From: Chitinophaga fulva
Lineage (GTDB): Bacteria > Bacteroidota > Bacteroidia > Chitinophagales > Chitinophagaceae
Direction: 5' to 3'
Assembly (NCBI RefSeq): GCF_012927205.1
Contig: NZ_JABBGC010000001.1
Span: 1,550,001 to 1,614,000 of the forward strand
Length of the DNA: 64,000 nt
Shown here: positions 7,635-16,932 of the stretch, piece after piece
Layout: each line of letters opens with the position of its first letter
Numbering within the stretch: position 1 is the first letter of the stretch
The notes under the pieces: generated by a model
What the model saw: only the letters and a program-made list of their open reading frames with translations
The model's database searches: none
Told to the model about the DNA's origin: nothing
Made by a program: the position numbers and the translations under genes

Positions 7635-9200
7635 TTAACGGGCGATGTTTACTGCACGTTTTTCACGGATAACAGTAACCTTGATCTGACCCGGATACTG
7701 CATTTCGGTTTGGATTTTATTAGCAATTTCGAAGGACAGGCGGTCAGCATCGTTGTCGGATACTTTATCACTTTCAACGATGATACGCAATTCCCTGCCG
7801 GCCTGGATGGCGTAGGCTTTTTCCACACCTTCGTGAGAGAGGGCCAGGTTTTCCAGGTCTTTGATACGTTGCAGGTAGCTCTGCATGATTTCGCGGCGGG
7901 CGCCGGGACGGGCGCCACTGATGGCGTCGCAGGCCTGAACGATCGGGGAAATCACATATTGCATTTCCATTTCATCGTGGTGAGCACCGATAGCGTTTAC
8001 CACAGCGGCATGTTCACCATACTTTTCAGCCAGTTTGGCGCCGAGGAGGGCGTGGCTCAGTTCAGTTTCTTCGTCCGGTACTTTACCGATATCGTGCAGC
8101 AGGCCGGCGCGTTTGGCGAGTTTGGGGTTGAGGCCCAGTTCCGCAGCCATGACCGCACACAGGTTAGCTGTTTCTTTAGAGTGCATCAGCAGGTTCTGAC
8201 CATAGGAAGAGCGGAAACGCATTTTACCTACCAGTCGCACCAGTTCTTTATGCAGGCCATGGATACCCAGTTCTATCACGGTTCTTTCACCGATGTCCAT
8301 TACCTGTTCTTCCAGTTGTTTCTTGGTTTTTTCTACCACTTCTTCGATACGGGCAGGGTGGATACGGCCATCCTGTACCAGGCGTTGGAGGGACAGGCGG
8401 GCGATTTCACGGCGCAGTGGGTCGAAGGAAGACAGTACGATAGCCTCAGGGGTGTCGTCCACGATGAGGTCAACGCCTGTAGCCGCTTCAATAGCGCGGA
8501 TATTACGTCCTTCACGGCCGATGATCTGGCCTTTGATTTCGTCGCTTTCCAGGGTGAACACGGTGATGGTGTTCTCGATGGTCTGCTCGGCAGCAGTACG
8601 CTGGATGGACTGAATGATGATTTTCTTCGCTTCCTTGTTGGCTTTCAGCTTGGCGTCTTCGATGATTTCCTGAATATGGGACAGCGCCTGGGAACGGGCT
8701 TCCTCTTTCAGGCTTTCCACCAGCTGATGTTTGGCTTCTTCAGCAGTGAGGCCGGCTACTTTTTCAAGGCGGCGGATATGCTCTTCCTGGTGTTTTTCGA
8801 GCTCGGTACGCTTAATGGTGACCAGTTCCATCTGGCGGTTCAGCGTTTCTTTGATCGCTTCGTTCTCATTAATGTGTTTCTGGAGCTGTTCGTTTTTCTG
8901 ATTAACGGACTGCTCTTTCTGTTTGATGCGGTTTTCTGATTCCGCTATTTTCTGGTTGCGCTGCATGACCTCTTTCTCATGCTCACTTTTCAATTGCAGG
9001 AATTTCTCTTTTGCTTCGAGTAACCTGTCTTTTTTCAGATTTTCAGCGCTAACCTGTGCATCGGCGACGATTTTTTTAGCCTGTTGTTCAGCTTCATCAA
9101 TTTTTTGCTGTGTGTTTTTGGCAAATATCACCTTACCTAGCACTATTCCTAAGACCAATGCCACTACTGCAGCTATTGTCGTATAAAGTGTAACATCCAT
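7635..9200 (-). CDS. rny: Ribonuclease Y
   Basis: 521 residues, normal for RNase Y, the membrane-anchored endoribonuclease that starts mRNA decay. In order: an N-terminal transmembrane helix (residues ~5-26), a long charged coiled coil (~30-205), a KH RNA-binding domain with '[17 protein letters not shown]' (226-242), and an HD phosphohydrolase domain with His340 and the His369-Asp370 metal pair in '[10 protein letters not shown]'. The C-terminus '[23 protein letters not shown]' is typical. It lies downstream of zapA in the minus-strand cluster pheT-zapB-like-zapA-rny, an arrangement I recall from other Bacteroidota. The 170-bp gap to zapA probably carries its own promoter: a near-consensus -7 box TATTTTCG occurs around 9283-9290. 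Confidence 0.97.
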   Translation of the reverse strand: MDVTLYTTIAAVVALVLGIVLGKVIFAKNTQQKIDEAEQQAKKIVADAQVSAENLKKDRLLEAKEKFLQLKSEHEKEVMQRNQKIAESENRIKQKEQSVNQKNEQLQKHINENEAIKETLNRQMELVTIKRTELEKHQEEHIRRLEKVAGLTAEEAKHQLVESLKEEARSQALSHIQEIIEDAKLKANKEAKKIIIQSIQRTAAEQTIENTITVFTLESDEIKGQIIGREGRNIRAIEAATGVDLIVDDTPEAIVLSSFDPLRREIARLSLQRLVQDGRIHPARIEEVVEKTKKQLEEQVMDIGERTVIELGIHGLHKELVRLVGKMRFRSSYGQNLLMHSKETANLCAVMAAELGLNPKLAKRAGLLHDIGKVPDEETELSHALLGAKLAEKYGEHAAVVNAIGAHHDEMEMQYVISPIVQACDAISGARPGARREIMQSYLQRIKDLENLALSHEGVEKAYAIQAGRELRIIVESDKVSDNDADRLSFEIANKIQTEMQYPGQIKVTVIREKRAVNIAR

Positions 9201-9370
9201 ATGAATTATTTATACTTGATTTATGTAGTATCCTCATACCCAAGTCACTGCTAAAACGCGACAGGGGCGAGAACTGACCCGCGAAAATACAAAAAAATAG
9301 CAGTAAAGCGTGTTTAATACGTGATAATTAACGAATTAGCTAAGTCGTTGTTTAGCAACGGGTAAAGTGA

Positions 9371-9664
9371 TCAACCCAATGCCTGGTTGATGATTTCTTC
9401 CAGCTTTTCCAGTTTTTCCTGCAGAAAGGGGGCAGTAACGGCCTGTGCCTTGCCGCCGCTGGTGCCCGGGTGGGTAGCGTACATAATGAGGGCCATAGCA
9501 ATATAGTCCTGCTGGTCTTTACCAGCATAGGAAGTCTTAAAATCAACGATTTTCTCATTCACTTCTTTCATAATACGGCGTACCTCTTCCTCCTCTTCCG
9601 GCCGTATTTTGATCCGGTAAGAGCGGTCAGATACCACAATATTGATGGGAATGAGTTGTTCCAT
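9371..9664 (-). CDS. zapA: Cell division protein ZapA
   Basis: 97 residues. 'LIPINIVVSDRSYRIKIRPEEEEEVRRIMKEVNEKI' is the ZapA N-terminal globular domain, and the C-terminal 'PFLQEKLEKLEEIINQALG' is the coiled-coil part used for tetramerisation. ZapA bundles FtsZ filaments and stabilises the Z ring. It is preceded at 19 bp by a coiled-coil gene of the same orientation, and together they sit between pheT and rny. Confidence 0.9.
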   Translation of the reverse strand: MEQLIPINIVVSDRSYRIKIRPEEEEEVRRIMKEVNEKIVDFKTSYAGKDQQDYIAMALIMYATHPGTSGGKAQAVTAPFLQEKLEKLEEIINQALG

Positions 9665-9683
9665 ATGTTGAAATTATTTTATA

Positions 9684-9989
9684 TCAGCCGTTTAATAAGG
9701 CGATACACCGGTCAATCTCTTTGATATACTCATTGATTTTGTTCCGGATCTCTTTTTTAAAGGCTGCGTCTTCTGTTGCTGTGGCGCCTCCCTGGGCGGT
9801 GGCTGCAATCTTCGACAGATGCAGTTTGTCTTCCATTGCCTGTATGGTCAGCTGTTGTTGTTGCAGTGCCTGTTGTTGTTGGTTGACCTCTTCTTTTAGC
9901 GATGCATTCTCCGACTGCACCTGGTGAAGTCTTTTCACCAGCAGTTGTAGCTTTTCTTCTACCCGTTGAATGTATTGCTCTAATACCAT
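9684..9989 (-). CDS. Small coiled-coil protein, ZapB-like position
   Basis: 101 residues from the ATG at 9989; the frame also has an upstream TTG at 9998. Residues ~5-60 are a heptad-rich coiled coil (QRVEEKLQLLVKRLHQVQ, then Gln-rich 'NQQQQALQQQQ'); a Gly/Ala/Thr linker follows, then a conserved-looking 'FKKEIRNKINEYIKEIDRCIALLNG'. No catalytic motif. Its size, coiled-coil nature and place 19 bp before zapA suggest a division-ring accessory factor comparable to ZapB, but that is inference from context. Confidence 0.75.
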   Translation of the reverse strand: MVLEQYIQRVEEKLQLLVKRLHQVQSENASLKEEVNQQQQALQQQQLTIQAMEDKLHLSKIAATAQGGATATEDAAFKKEIRNKINEYIKEIDRCIALLNG

Positions 9990-10006
9990 TTTAAACAATT
10001 GATACT

Positions 10007-10090
10007 ATTTTCGATTTTTTGATTTACGGATTTTGGAATTTAAACGAATGTGATCAATCCCTCAAATTCGTAAATCAAAAAATCGAAAAT
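10007..10090. repeat. 22-bp perfect inverted repeat between pheT and the zapB-like gene
   Basis: Arms 10007-10028 and 10069-10090 are exact reverse complements (starting ATTTTCGATTTTTTG) with a 40-nt spacer. The right arm ends 6 bp from the pheT stop. The arm contains GATTTACGGATTT, which recurs at 52062-52074, so it belongs to a dispersed AT-rich repeat type. It could fold as a long hairpin in the pheT transcript. Confidence 0.85.
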
Positions 10091-10096
10091 CGAAAA

Positions 10097-12547
10097 TTAT
10101 CTCCGTATTTCAGCTTGTAACTGTGTTTCGAAAGTCTTTACCAGCTTGTCCATTACCCCGTCGATTTCCTTGTCAGTCAGGGTTTTTTGGGTGTCCAGGA
10201 AGGTAAAGCTTACTGCGTACGATTTTTTATTGGCTCCCAGCTTCTCGCTTTCAAATACGTCGAAAAGGTTGATGTCCTGCAGCAGTGGTGATTTCACTGC
10301 ACGGGCAGCAGCCTCTACGGCCGCAAATCGCACCTGTTTATCAAGCACCAGCGCCAGGTCCCTTCTCACGGCAGGGAAGCGGGGGATTTCTCTGTAAAAG
10401 TTATCACTTTTTTGCAACAGTCCGAGTATTTTATCCCAATTAAAAGTGGCAAACCATACCGGCTGTTTGATATCGAACTGCTTCAGTTTCTGTGTAGTAA
10501 CGCCTCCGAGGGTCACTACCACCTGATTTTTGACCTTTATTTCCCAGGCAGGCAGCAGACCAGCTTCGGTGCTTTCAACCCATTGGAACTGCTGGTAGCC
10601 CAGTTGTTTCAGGACGTTTACCACAAACCCTTTCAGGTCGTAGAAATCCACCGGAGTGGATTTATGCATCCAGGTCTCTGCGGTACGTTTACCGGTCAGG
10701 TATAATACGAGATGATTGTTCTCGGCATACCCTTTCTCCAGTACTTTATAGGTTTTCCCGAATTCAAAGAAGAAAAGGTCTTCATTCTTACGGTTCAGGT
10801 TGTGTGAAATGCTTTCCAGTCCTGTTTCCAGCATGGATGGGCGCATGACGTCCAGTTCCACGGTGAGGCTGTTCATCATTTTCACGGTATGTTCCAGTAC
10901 CTCCGGCGTATAGTATTTGCTGTTGGTGATGGAGTTGGTGAAAATTTCATTGAAACCGTTGCCAGCCAGGTAGTTCGCCACTTTCTCGCGGATACCTTCT
11001 TCATCCGGCTGGGAAGCCATGGATGGGGCAATGGTGATGTGGGACGGTATAACGATATTATCCAGCCCGTCTATCCGCATAATTTCCTCTACCAGGTCGG
11101 CCGGCAGGCTGATGTCTGGTTTACTGAAAGGTACGGCTACACGCAGTTTCTCCGGGGTTTGCGCCATTACATCGATGGTTTCGGAGATGATCTCGAAGCC
11201 CAGGCTGCTCAGGATGTTTTTGATTTTTTGCGGTGCGTACTGGCTGCCGCTGAGTTTGTGGATATAAGCATAGGTGGTTTCCACCTGTGTTTTCACTTTG
11301 GGAGACGGATATATGTCGATAATTTCTGATGCTGCTTTACCGCCGGCCAGTTCACAGATCAATGCTGCCGCGCGTTGCAGCACAAATACGGCGTTGGAGA
11401 TATCCACGCCTTTCTCAAAGCGGGTGGCTGCATCGGTACGGAGGCCATGCCGGAAAGAAGTGGTACGGATACCACCGGGCGCAAAAATGGCGCTCTCAAG
11501 AAAGACGTTCTGCGTGCTGTTGCTCACACCGGAATGCAGTCCGCCGAAAACACCGGCAATACACATGCCTTCACCTGCGCCGTTACAGATCATCAGATCA
11601 GTGGCGTCCAGTTTCCTTTCTTTTTCATCAAGGGTAACGAAAACAGTGTCCTGCGGCAGGTTTTTCACCACGACTGCATTGCCTTTGATCGCTGCTGCAT
11701 CGAAAGCGTGCAATGGTTGACCGGTTTCATGCAGTACGAAGTTGGTGATGTCCACAATATTATTAATGGGACGTACACCAATGGCCTGCAGATGGTTTTT
11801 CAGCCACTCCGGGGAGGGCGCCACGGTAACGCCAGTGATGCTGATGCCGGCATAACGCGGGCACGCATCGGTATTCTCGATGGTGACACTGATCGGAAGA
11901 GGTGCCGCTGCGGCTGGCAGGGCTTTTATTTCCGGCAGCTGTACCTGGTATTTGCTGGTATGTTCCAGGTTATTGAGGAAAGCGCACACGTCTTTTGCCA
12001 CACCGATATGGCTCATGGCGTCCATACGGTTGGGGGTGAGGCCTATTTCGTAAATCCAGTCCTGTACCGGCTTGAATATGTCGGCAGCTGGTGTGCCGGG
12101 CTGCAGGGAGGCATCGAGCACCATGATACCGGCGTGGCTGTTGCCCAGGCCAATTTCATCTTCAGCACAGATCATTCCCTGGCTTTCTTCACCACGGATT
12201 TTTGCTTTTTTCATGGTCAGGGGCTCGCCATCCAGCGGATAGATGGTAGTGCCGATGGGGGCTACTACTACTTTCTGGCCCACAGCTACGTTGGGAGCGC
12301 CGCAAACGATGTGCAGGGGCTCACCATTACCGGTGTTTACTGTCGTCAGTTTCAGTTTGTCAGCATTGGGATGCTTTTCGGCTGTCAGCACTTCACCAAT
12401 CACCAAGCCGGCCAGACTGCCCTTTACCGCCTCGAACTTTTCAAGGCTCTCAACTTCCAGGCCTATTCTTGTCAGGATGGTGGACAGTTCCTCCGGTGTA
12501 GGTTTGACCGGCAAATACTCACAAAGCCAGTTGTATGAAATCGTCAT
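10097..12547 (-). CDS. pheT: Phenylalanine--tRNA ligase beta subunit
   Basis: 816 residues, full length for PheT. Domain order: N-terminal 'MTISYNWLCEYLPVKPTPEELSTILTRIGLEVES', an EMAP/OB tRNA-binding domain (~40-150, 'VIGEVLTAEKHPNADKLKLTTVN' and 'GQKVVVAPIGTTIYPLDGEPLTMKKAKIRGEESQGMICAEDEIGLG'), B3/B4 editing domain ('RPINNIVDITNFVLHETGQPLHAFD' and 'GMCIAGVFGG'), B5, the catalytic-like core and a C-terminal FDX-ACB anticodon-binding domain ('EIPRFPAVRRDLALVLDKQV' and 'KSYAVSFTFLDTQKTLTDKEID'). It pairs with PheS, not in this window, as (alphabeta)2. It is the first gene of the pheT-zapB-like-zapA cluster. Confidence 0.98.
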   Translation of the reverse strand: MTISYNWLCEYLPVKPTPEELSTILTRIGLEVESLEKFEAVKGSLAGLVIGEVLTAEKHPNADKLKLTTVNTGNGEPLHIVCGAPNVAVGQKVVVAPIGTTIYPLDGEPLTMKKAKIRGEESQGMICAEDEIGLGNSHAGIMVLDASLQPGTPAADIFKPVQDWIYEIGLTPNRMDAMSHIGVAKDVCAFLNNLEHTSKYQVQLPEIKALPAAAAPLPISVTIENTDACPRYAGISITGVTVAPSPEWLKNHLQAIGVRPINNIVDITNFVLHETGQPLHAFDAAAIKGNAVVVKNLPQDTVFVTLDEKERKLDATDLMICNGAGEGMCIAGVFGGLHSGVSNSTQNVFLESAIFAPGGIRTTSFRHGLRTDAATRFEKGVDISNAVFVLQRAAALICELAGGKAASEIIDIYPSPKVKTQVETTYAYIHKLSGSQYAPQKIKNILSSLGFEIISETIDVMAQTPEKLRVAVPFSKPDISLPADLVEEIMRIDGLDNIVIPSHITIAPSMASQPDEEGIREKVANYLAGNGFNEIFTNSITNSKYYTPEVLEHTVKMMNSLTVELDVMRPSMLETGLESISHNLNRKNEDLFFFEFGKTYKVLEKGYAENNHLVLYLTGKRTAETWMHKSTPVDFYDLKGFVVNVLKQLGYQQFQWVESTEAGLLPAWEIKVKNQVVVTLGGVTTQKLKQFDIKQPVWFATFNWDKILGLLQKSDNFYREIPRFPAVRRDLALVLDKQVRFAAVEAAARAVKSPLLQDINLFDVFESEKLGANKKSYAVSFTFLDTQKTLTDKEIDGVMDKLVKTFETQLQAEIRR

Positions 12548-13066
12548 TTGTCTGCTTGGTTTATAAAGAAGCGTAAAGTTAAAGAATTACAAATTACGAA
12601 TTGCGAATTACCGATTTAGCCGGAGGTTGCCGGGAAAATTATTCTAAAGAAGGGATGAACAGCGGTTTCCCGGCAGCTGTTTTCCTGTATAACCCTGCCT
12701 GGCCAACGTTCTGGCGACTTAAAAGCGGTGTTTCCTGTCAATGTGAACATCTTTTTTACACAATGTGTGTGAATAATCAGACCTTTGCATGTGGTTTTTC
12801 CGGTTTTTGGTGGATAACTGGTGTTGTCCAGTGGATAACCCGCTCGCAAATGGTGGAAAACCTGTGCGCGAGGTTTAATAAATTTAGTCGTCAAATAAAA
12901 AAGGTTAATTAAAAAAATGCCTTTACCTTAGTTTGTACGGCTCGAGAAAATTTACAATTTCTTAAAGCGGCAAATGTTGCCGGGATACAGGAATAATGCA
13001 AATAAATACCGGAAAGGCCCATTGACTGTAACCTTTTATTAACTTTTTTTAATACTCTGACCATAA
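12548..13066. other. 519-bp intergenic region between divergent pheT and dnaB
   Basis: No credible gene. It contains a tandem 7-bp-period repeat at 12584-12611 and must hold the promoters of pheT (minus; near-consensus TAACTTTA about 30 bp upstream of the ATG) and dnaB (plus). The open frame at 12601-12912 is judged non-coding (start inside the repeat, Trp/Cys-rich, no family resemblance). Confidence 0.6.
12584..12611. repeat. Four-unit 7-bp tandem repeat (GAATTAC-type)
   Basis: Units read GAATTAC, AAATTAC, GAATTGC, GAATTAC. The same 7-bp periodicity with related units occurs at 49864-49891. The function is unknown; heptameric intergenic repeats of this kind are known from several bacterial groups. 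Confidence 0.8.
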
Positions 13067-14629
13067 ATGGATCTCAATCTTAAGAAGGACCGCAATGTTC
13101 GCAGAAAGCCGGCCATTGAGGTATCGTCCTTGGTGTATGGCAAGATACCACCACAGGCTAAAGAATTGGAAGAAGCTGTTTTGGGAGCCATCATGCTGGA
13201 AAAGGGTGCTTTTGATATTGTTGTAGAGATATTGAAAGGCGAGTGTTTTTATGTGGAAGCACACCAGCTGATATTTTCCGCCATGACCCGTCTGGCGTCG
13301 AAATCGATGCCGGTAGACATTCTCACCGTAACAGAAGAGCTGAAGTCTATGGGCTCTTTGGAAGCGGTAGGCGGACCTTTTACCGTGATGAAACTCACCA
13401 ATGCGGTGGTGTCTTCGGCCAACATTGAAGCACACGCCCGTATCATCCTGCAGAAATTTATTCAGCGGGAACTGATCCGCATTTCCGGAGAGATCCTTAC
13501 CGAGTCTTATGAAGACACGGCAGACGTGTTTGACCTGCTCGACAGCGCTGAATCAAAGCTCTTCGAGATCACCAATAATCACCTGCGTAAAAACTACGAC
13601 TCCATCGACCGCGTTCTGGTAAACACCATGAAACGTATCGAGGACCTGCGTAATAAAGGCGATGATATCACAGGCGTTCCTTCCGGCTTCCCGTCACTTG
13701 ACAAGGTGACCTACGGCTGGCAGTCTACAGACCTTATCATCATCGCGGCCCGTCCTTCCGTAGGTAAGACGGCCTTCGCCCTTAACCTGGCCCGTAACGC
13801 CGCCCTTCACCCCCGCTTCCCGAAAGGGGCAGCGGTATTTTCTTTGGAGATGTCCTCCGGCCAGATCGTACAACGTATCCTCTCGGCGGAATCGGAAATC
13901 AAACTGGAGAAAATATCCCGTGGTAAACTGGAGGAATATGAGATGAAGAAGCTGATGACCCACGGTATCGAACGCCTGGCGAAAGCTCCCATCTTTATTG
14001 ATGATACTCCGGCACTCAACATCTTTGAGCTAAGGGCCAAATGCCGGCGATTGGTGCACAACCATGGCGTAGGCGTGATCATCATCGACTACCTGCAGCT
14101 GATGAGCGGCAGCGGTGATGGGCGAGGCTCCAACCGTGAACAGGAGATCAGTAAAATCTCCCGTGACCTGAAAGGTCTCGCGAAGGAGTTACAGGTACCG
14201 GTAATCGCCCTCTCCCAGTTGAGCCGTGATGTGGAAAAACGTAAAGACGGTAATAAAATGCCGCAGTTGAGTGACCTCCGTGAATCCGGTGCGATCGAAC
14301 AGGATGCCGACATGGTAATGTTCCTGTACCGCCCCGAATACTATGAGATCAATGCCAACGAAATGGGTGAGTCCAATAAAGGTGAAACCCACGTCCGTAT
14401 CGCGAAACACCGTAATGGTCAGCTGGATACCATCAAATTAAGGGCAGTACTGGAATTCCAGCGCTTTGAAGATGATGGCAGCCTGGAAAACCCCGGAGGC
14501 GGAAGCCCCTTCGCAGGCATCTCCCGTCCACAAGGCGGCGGCAACGATGAGGCGAAGCTGTACATACAGAAGGGCTCCAAGATGAATGATATGAACTTTG
14601 ACGAAGGTTTTGAAGATGCACCGTTTTAG
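13067..14629 (+). CDS. dnaB: Replicative DNA helicase DnaB
   Basis: 520 residues. The N-terminal domain begins 'KIPPQAKELEEAVLGAIMLEKGAFD'; a linker helix leads to the RecA-like motor with 'GVPSGFPSLDKVTYGWQSTDLIIIAARPSVGKTAFALN' (Walker A around 228-235), 'VGVIIIDYLQLM' (Walker B) and 'LSDLRESGAIEQDADMVMFLYRPEYY'. DnaB is the hexameric ring helicase that unwinds DNA at the replication fork. No intein is present. The last ~50 residues are Gly-rich and acidic (PGGGSPFAGISRPQGGGNDE, then 'NDMNFDEGFEDAPF'), as often seen in this phylum. A terminator follows 22 bp after the stop. Confidence 0.98.
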   Translation: MDLNLKKDRNVRRKPAIEVSSLVYGKIPPQAKELEEAVLGAIMLEKGAFDIVVEILKGECFYVEAHQLIFSAMTRLASKSMPVDILTVTEELKSMGSLEAVGGPFTVMKLTNAVVSSANIEAHARIILQKFIQRELIRISGEILTESYEDTADVFDLLDSAESKLFEITNNHLRKNYDSIDRVLVNTMKRIEDLRNKGDDITGVPSGFPSLDKVTYGWQSTDLIIIAARPSVGKTAFALNLARNAALHPRFPKGAAVFSLEMSSGQIVQRILSAESEIKLEKISRGKLEEYEMKKLMTHGIERLAKAPIFIDDTPALNIFELRAKCRRLVHNHGVGVIIIDYLQLMSGSGDGRGSNREQEISKISRDLKGLAKELQVPVIALSQLSRDVEKRKDGNKMPQLSDLRESGAIEQDADMVMFLYRPEYYEINANEMGESNKGETHVRIAKHRNGQLDTIKLRAVLEFQRFEDDGSLENPGGGSPFAGISRPQGGGNDEAKLYIQKGSKMNDMNFDEGFEDAPF

Positions 14630-14650
14630 CACCTATAACGATATTTGCTT

Positions 14651-14683
14651 AAAGGCCGGCATCACCAGATCGCCGGCCTTTTT
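14651..14683 (+). terminator. Rho-independent terminator of dnaB
   Basis: 10-bp perfect stem AAAGGCCGGC / GCCGGCCTTT with an 11-nt loop and a T5 tail. Confidence 0.85.
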
Positions 14684-14756
14684 GTTGGTACCGGATAAAT
14701 TTATCACTATCGGAAAAATTCACCCTGCATAAGTCTTACATTAATCAGACGAATCA

Positions 14757-16112
14757 ATGAAACAGCTTTATTTAAAATACAGGCATTATTACAAGGACAA
14801 TTTCCATTTAGCCTATCCTGTTGTTATTTCCCAGCTGGGGCACACGCTGGTGGCCCTGTCAGATAGTATCATCATCGGTCATACCGGGAAAGTGCCCCTG
14901 GCGGCGGTATCGCTGGGCAATAGCCTGTTCAGTATTTTTATGGTGACAGGTATCGGCATGTCCTATGGCCTTACACCACTGATTGCACAGGAGAACGGCC
15001 GTGGCAACAAAAAAGCGATCGGCCACCTGTTGAGCCACAGCCTCATCATCAATATGGTGGTGGGTTTCCTGTTGTCTACTGTTATTTATTTCGGCAGCAG
15101 CCATCTTGAATTACTGAAACAGGAAGCTGATGTGGCAACACAGGCCCGCCCCTTCCTCCGCTACCTGGGCTTTTCCTTTATCCCGCTGATGCTGTTCCTG
15201 TCCTTTAAGCAGTTCGCAGAAGGACTGGGCTTTACCCGTCAGGCCATGAACATCAGTATTATCGGTAACGTCATCAATATCATCATTGGTATCACCCTGG
15301 TATACGGTCTTTTTGGTATGCCCCGTATGGGCGTGGTGGGCGTGGGTATCGCCACTTTCACCGACCGTCTGATCATGGGCATTACCATGGCTTTTTATGT
15401 GTTGAAGTCACCCCGCTTTAAGCCCTACCTGCAATCTTTTGGCTTCCGCCACCTGGAATGGGCATCAGTCAAAAAAATCCTGGGCATCGGTACACCGGTG
15501 GCCCTGCAATATATTTTTGAGATCAGCGCCTTCAGTGGTGCTGCCGTGATCGTAGGCTGGATGGGCGCTGCTGAACTGGCGGCCCACCAGATTGCCCTCA
15601 GCCTGGCTGCCATGACCTACATGATGGCCAGTGGTATTTCCGCTGCGGCTGGTATCAAGAGCGGCAATAACTTCGGGAAGAAGGATTACCACTCCCTGCG
15701 CCATTCCGCTATCGCCAGCTACCATATGGTGCTGGTGCTCATGGGTACCACCGCGCTGATGTTTATGTTGTTTAAAAACCTGTTGCCGGCCATGTATATC
15801 AATGATCCACAGGTGATACACATCGCTGCCGGGTTGTTGGTGATTGCCGCTTTCTTCCAGTTGTTTGACGGTACACAGGTGGTGGGACTGGGTATTCTCC
15901 GTGGCCTTGGTGATGTGAGGATGCCTACGTTCATTACATTGTTGGCTTACTGGGGTATTGGTATCCCATTGGGTTATGTGCTGGGTATCAAAATGGGCTA
16001 CGGCGTAGAAGGCGTATGGTGGGCGTTGTTACTGGGCCTGCTGACAGCTTCTGTATTGCTGTTTTTCCGTTTCCATATCAAAAGCCGCAAGCTGGTCGAT
16101 TCAAAAATGTAG
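14757..16112 (+). CDS. MATE family efflux transporter (NorM-like)
   Basis: 451 residues, the normal size for a 12-helix MATE transporter. It shows two related halves: 'YKDNFHLAYPVVISQLGHTLVALSDSIIIGHTGKVPLAAVSLGNSLF' in the N-lobe and 'ILGIGTPVALQYIFEISAFSGAAVIVGWMGAAELAAHQIALSLAAMTYMMASGISAAAGIKSGNNFGK' in the C-lobe. Such inner membrane antiporters expel cationic drugs or metabolites in exchange for Na+ or H+. It is probably monocistronic, between the dnaB terminator and the rsmE promoter. An AT-rich palindrome follows its stop. Confidence 0.93.
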   Translation: MKQLYLKYRHYYKDNFHLAYPVVISQLGHTLVALSDSIIIGHTGKVPLAAVSLGNSLFSIFMVTGIGMSYGLTPLIAQENGRGNKKAIGHLLSHSLIINMVVGFLLSTVIYFGSSHLELLKQEADVATQARPFLRYLGFSFIPLMLFLSFKQFAEGLGFTRQAMNISIIGNVINIIIGITLVYGLFGMPRMGVVGVGIATFTDRLIMGITMAFYVLKSPRFKPYLQSFGFRHLEWASVKKILGIGTPVALQYIFEISAFSGAAVIVGWMGAAELAAHQIALSLAAMTYMMASGISAAAGIKSGNNFGKKDYHSLRHSAIASYHMVLVLMGTTALMFMLFKNLLPAMYINDPQVIHIAAGLLVIAAFFQLFDGTQVVGLGILRGLGDVRMPTFITLLAYWGIGIPLGYVLGIKMGYGVEGVWWALLLGLLTASVLLFFRFHIKSRKLVDSKM

Positions 16113-16122
16113 TCATTTTGTT

Positions 16123-16168
16123 ATTTGATCATTTGAAGTGTGCCCTGCATATTTTAAATGATCAAATA
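16123..16168. repeat. AT-rich inverted repeat after the MATE gene
   Basis: 13-bp exact arms TATTTGATCATTT (16123-16135) and AAATGATCAAATA (16156-16168) around a 20-nt spacer, 10 bp after the stop. The related text GATCATTT followed by ATTTTGTTATTTT occurs just after the stop at 62702, suggesting a dispersed post-stop repeat. It may act as a weak terminator or mRNA 3' stem. Confidence 0.75.
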
Positions 16169-16196
16169 GCCCAATAGTCAAATACCCAAATGGTTT

Positions 16197-16204
16197 TATC
16201 TTTG
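16197..16204 (+). promoter_or_regulatory. -7 promoter box of rsmE, predicted near-leaderless transcript
   Basis: Exact TATCTTTG (TAnnTTTG). Only 5 nt separate it from the rsmE ATG at 16210. With Bacteroidota spacing, transcription would start at or next to the initiation codon. No clear -33 TTG is visible. Confidence 0.5.
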
Positions 16205-16209
16205 CGCCC

Positions 16210-16932
16210 ATGGATAAGCCTATCTTTTACGCGCCGGATATTGCAGCAGATGCAGCAGCCTATACAATGAATGAAGACACTTCCAAGTATTGTATACAGG
16301 TGCTCCGGCATGAAAACGGTGATGAAGTATTGCTTGCGGACGGCCGTGGACACCGGTTTCATGCAGTGATCACGGATGATAACCGTAAACGTTGCGGCGT
16401 ACGGATCACTGGATGTGATACGTTGCCAGCGCCGTCACCGGCACTTCGTATAGCCATTTCATTTACTAAGAACGCATCCCGGATTGAATGGTTCCTGGAA
16501 AAAGCGGCCGAAATAGGTATCCGGACTATCATTCCGCTGGTAAGCCACCGTACAGAGAAAGAGAAGATCAAAGCAGAGCGGCTGCAGAACATACTGGTGT
16601 CAGCTATGTTGCAGTCACAACAGTTTTATCTGCCGGAGTTACTGGAACCGCAACCGTTTGATAAAGTGGTGAATACCAACACTGATCCGCAGCAACTGAT
16701 TGCTCACTGTTTACCCGGAGAGAAAAGAGAGATGATACATCACTTTCAACCCGGAAAGGATACTATTATTTTGATCGGGCCGGAAGGCGATTTTACTCCT
16801 GAAGAGATACAACTGGCGCTGGACAAAGGGTTTGAGCCGGTATCGCTGGGGAAGAACAGGTTGCGGACGGAGACTGCCGGGATGGTTGCCGTAACTGTGA
16901 TGAACATGATTAACACTGATTCTCCTGATTAG
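16210..16932 (+). CDS. rsmE: 16S rRNA (uracil(1498)-N(3))-methyltransferase
   Basis: 240 residues, typical RsmE. The N-terminal PUA-like part begins 'MDKPIFYAPDI' and holds 'YCIQVLRHENGDEVLLADGRGHRF'; the SPOUT domain has 'ISFTKNASRIEWFLEKAAEIGIRTIIPLVSHRTE', 'MLQSQQFYLPEL' and the SAM knot 'IILIGPEGDFTPEEI' with 'VSLGKNRLRTETAGMVAV'. It methylates U1498 of 16S rRNA in the assembled 30S subunit. The last ten codons (MINTDSPD region) lie inside a 38-bp inverted-repeat arm (16905-16942), so the extreme C-terminus appears to be recruited from a repeat element. The start is fixed by family similarity, which makes the mRNA nearly leaderless. Confidence 0.95.
   Translation: MDKPIFYAPDIAADAAAYTMNEDTSKYCIQVLRHENGDEVLLADGRGHRFHAVITDDNRKRCGVRITGCDTLPAPSPALRIAISFTKNASRIEWFLEKAAEIGIRTIIPLVSHRTEKEKIKAERLQNILVSAMLQSQQFYLPELLEPQPFDKVVNTNTDPQQLIAHCLPGEKREMIHHFQPGKDTIILIGPEGDFTPEEIQLALDKGFEPVSLGKNRLRTETAGMVAVTVMNMINTDSPD

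Noticed and set aside
7710..8939. 409-residue plus-strand ORF opposite rny
   Set aside because: Antisense shadow rich in Phe and Gly; RNase Y on the other strand is unambiguous.
12601..12912. 103-residue plus-strand ORF
   Set aside because: It starts with TTG inside an intergenic repeat, has an odd Trp/Cys-rich composition and resembles no family.
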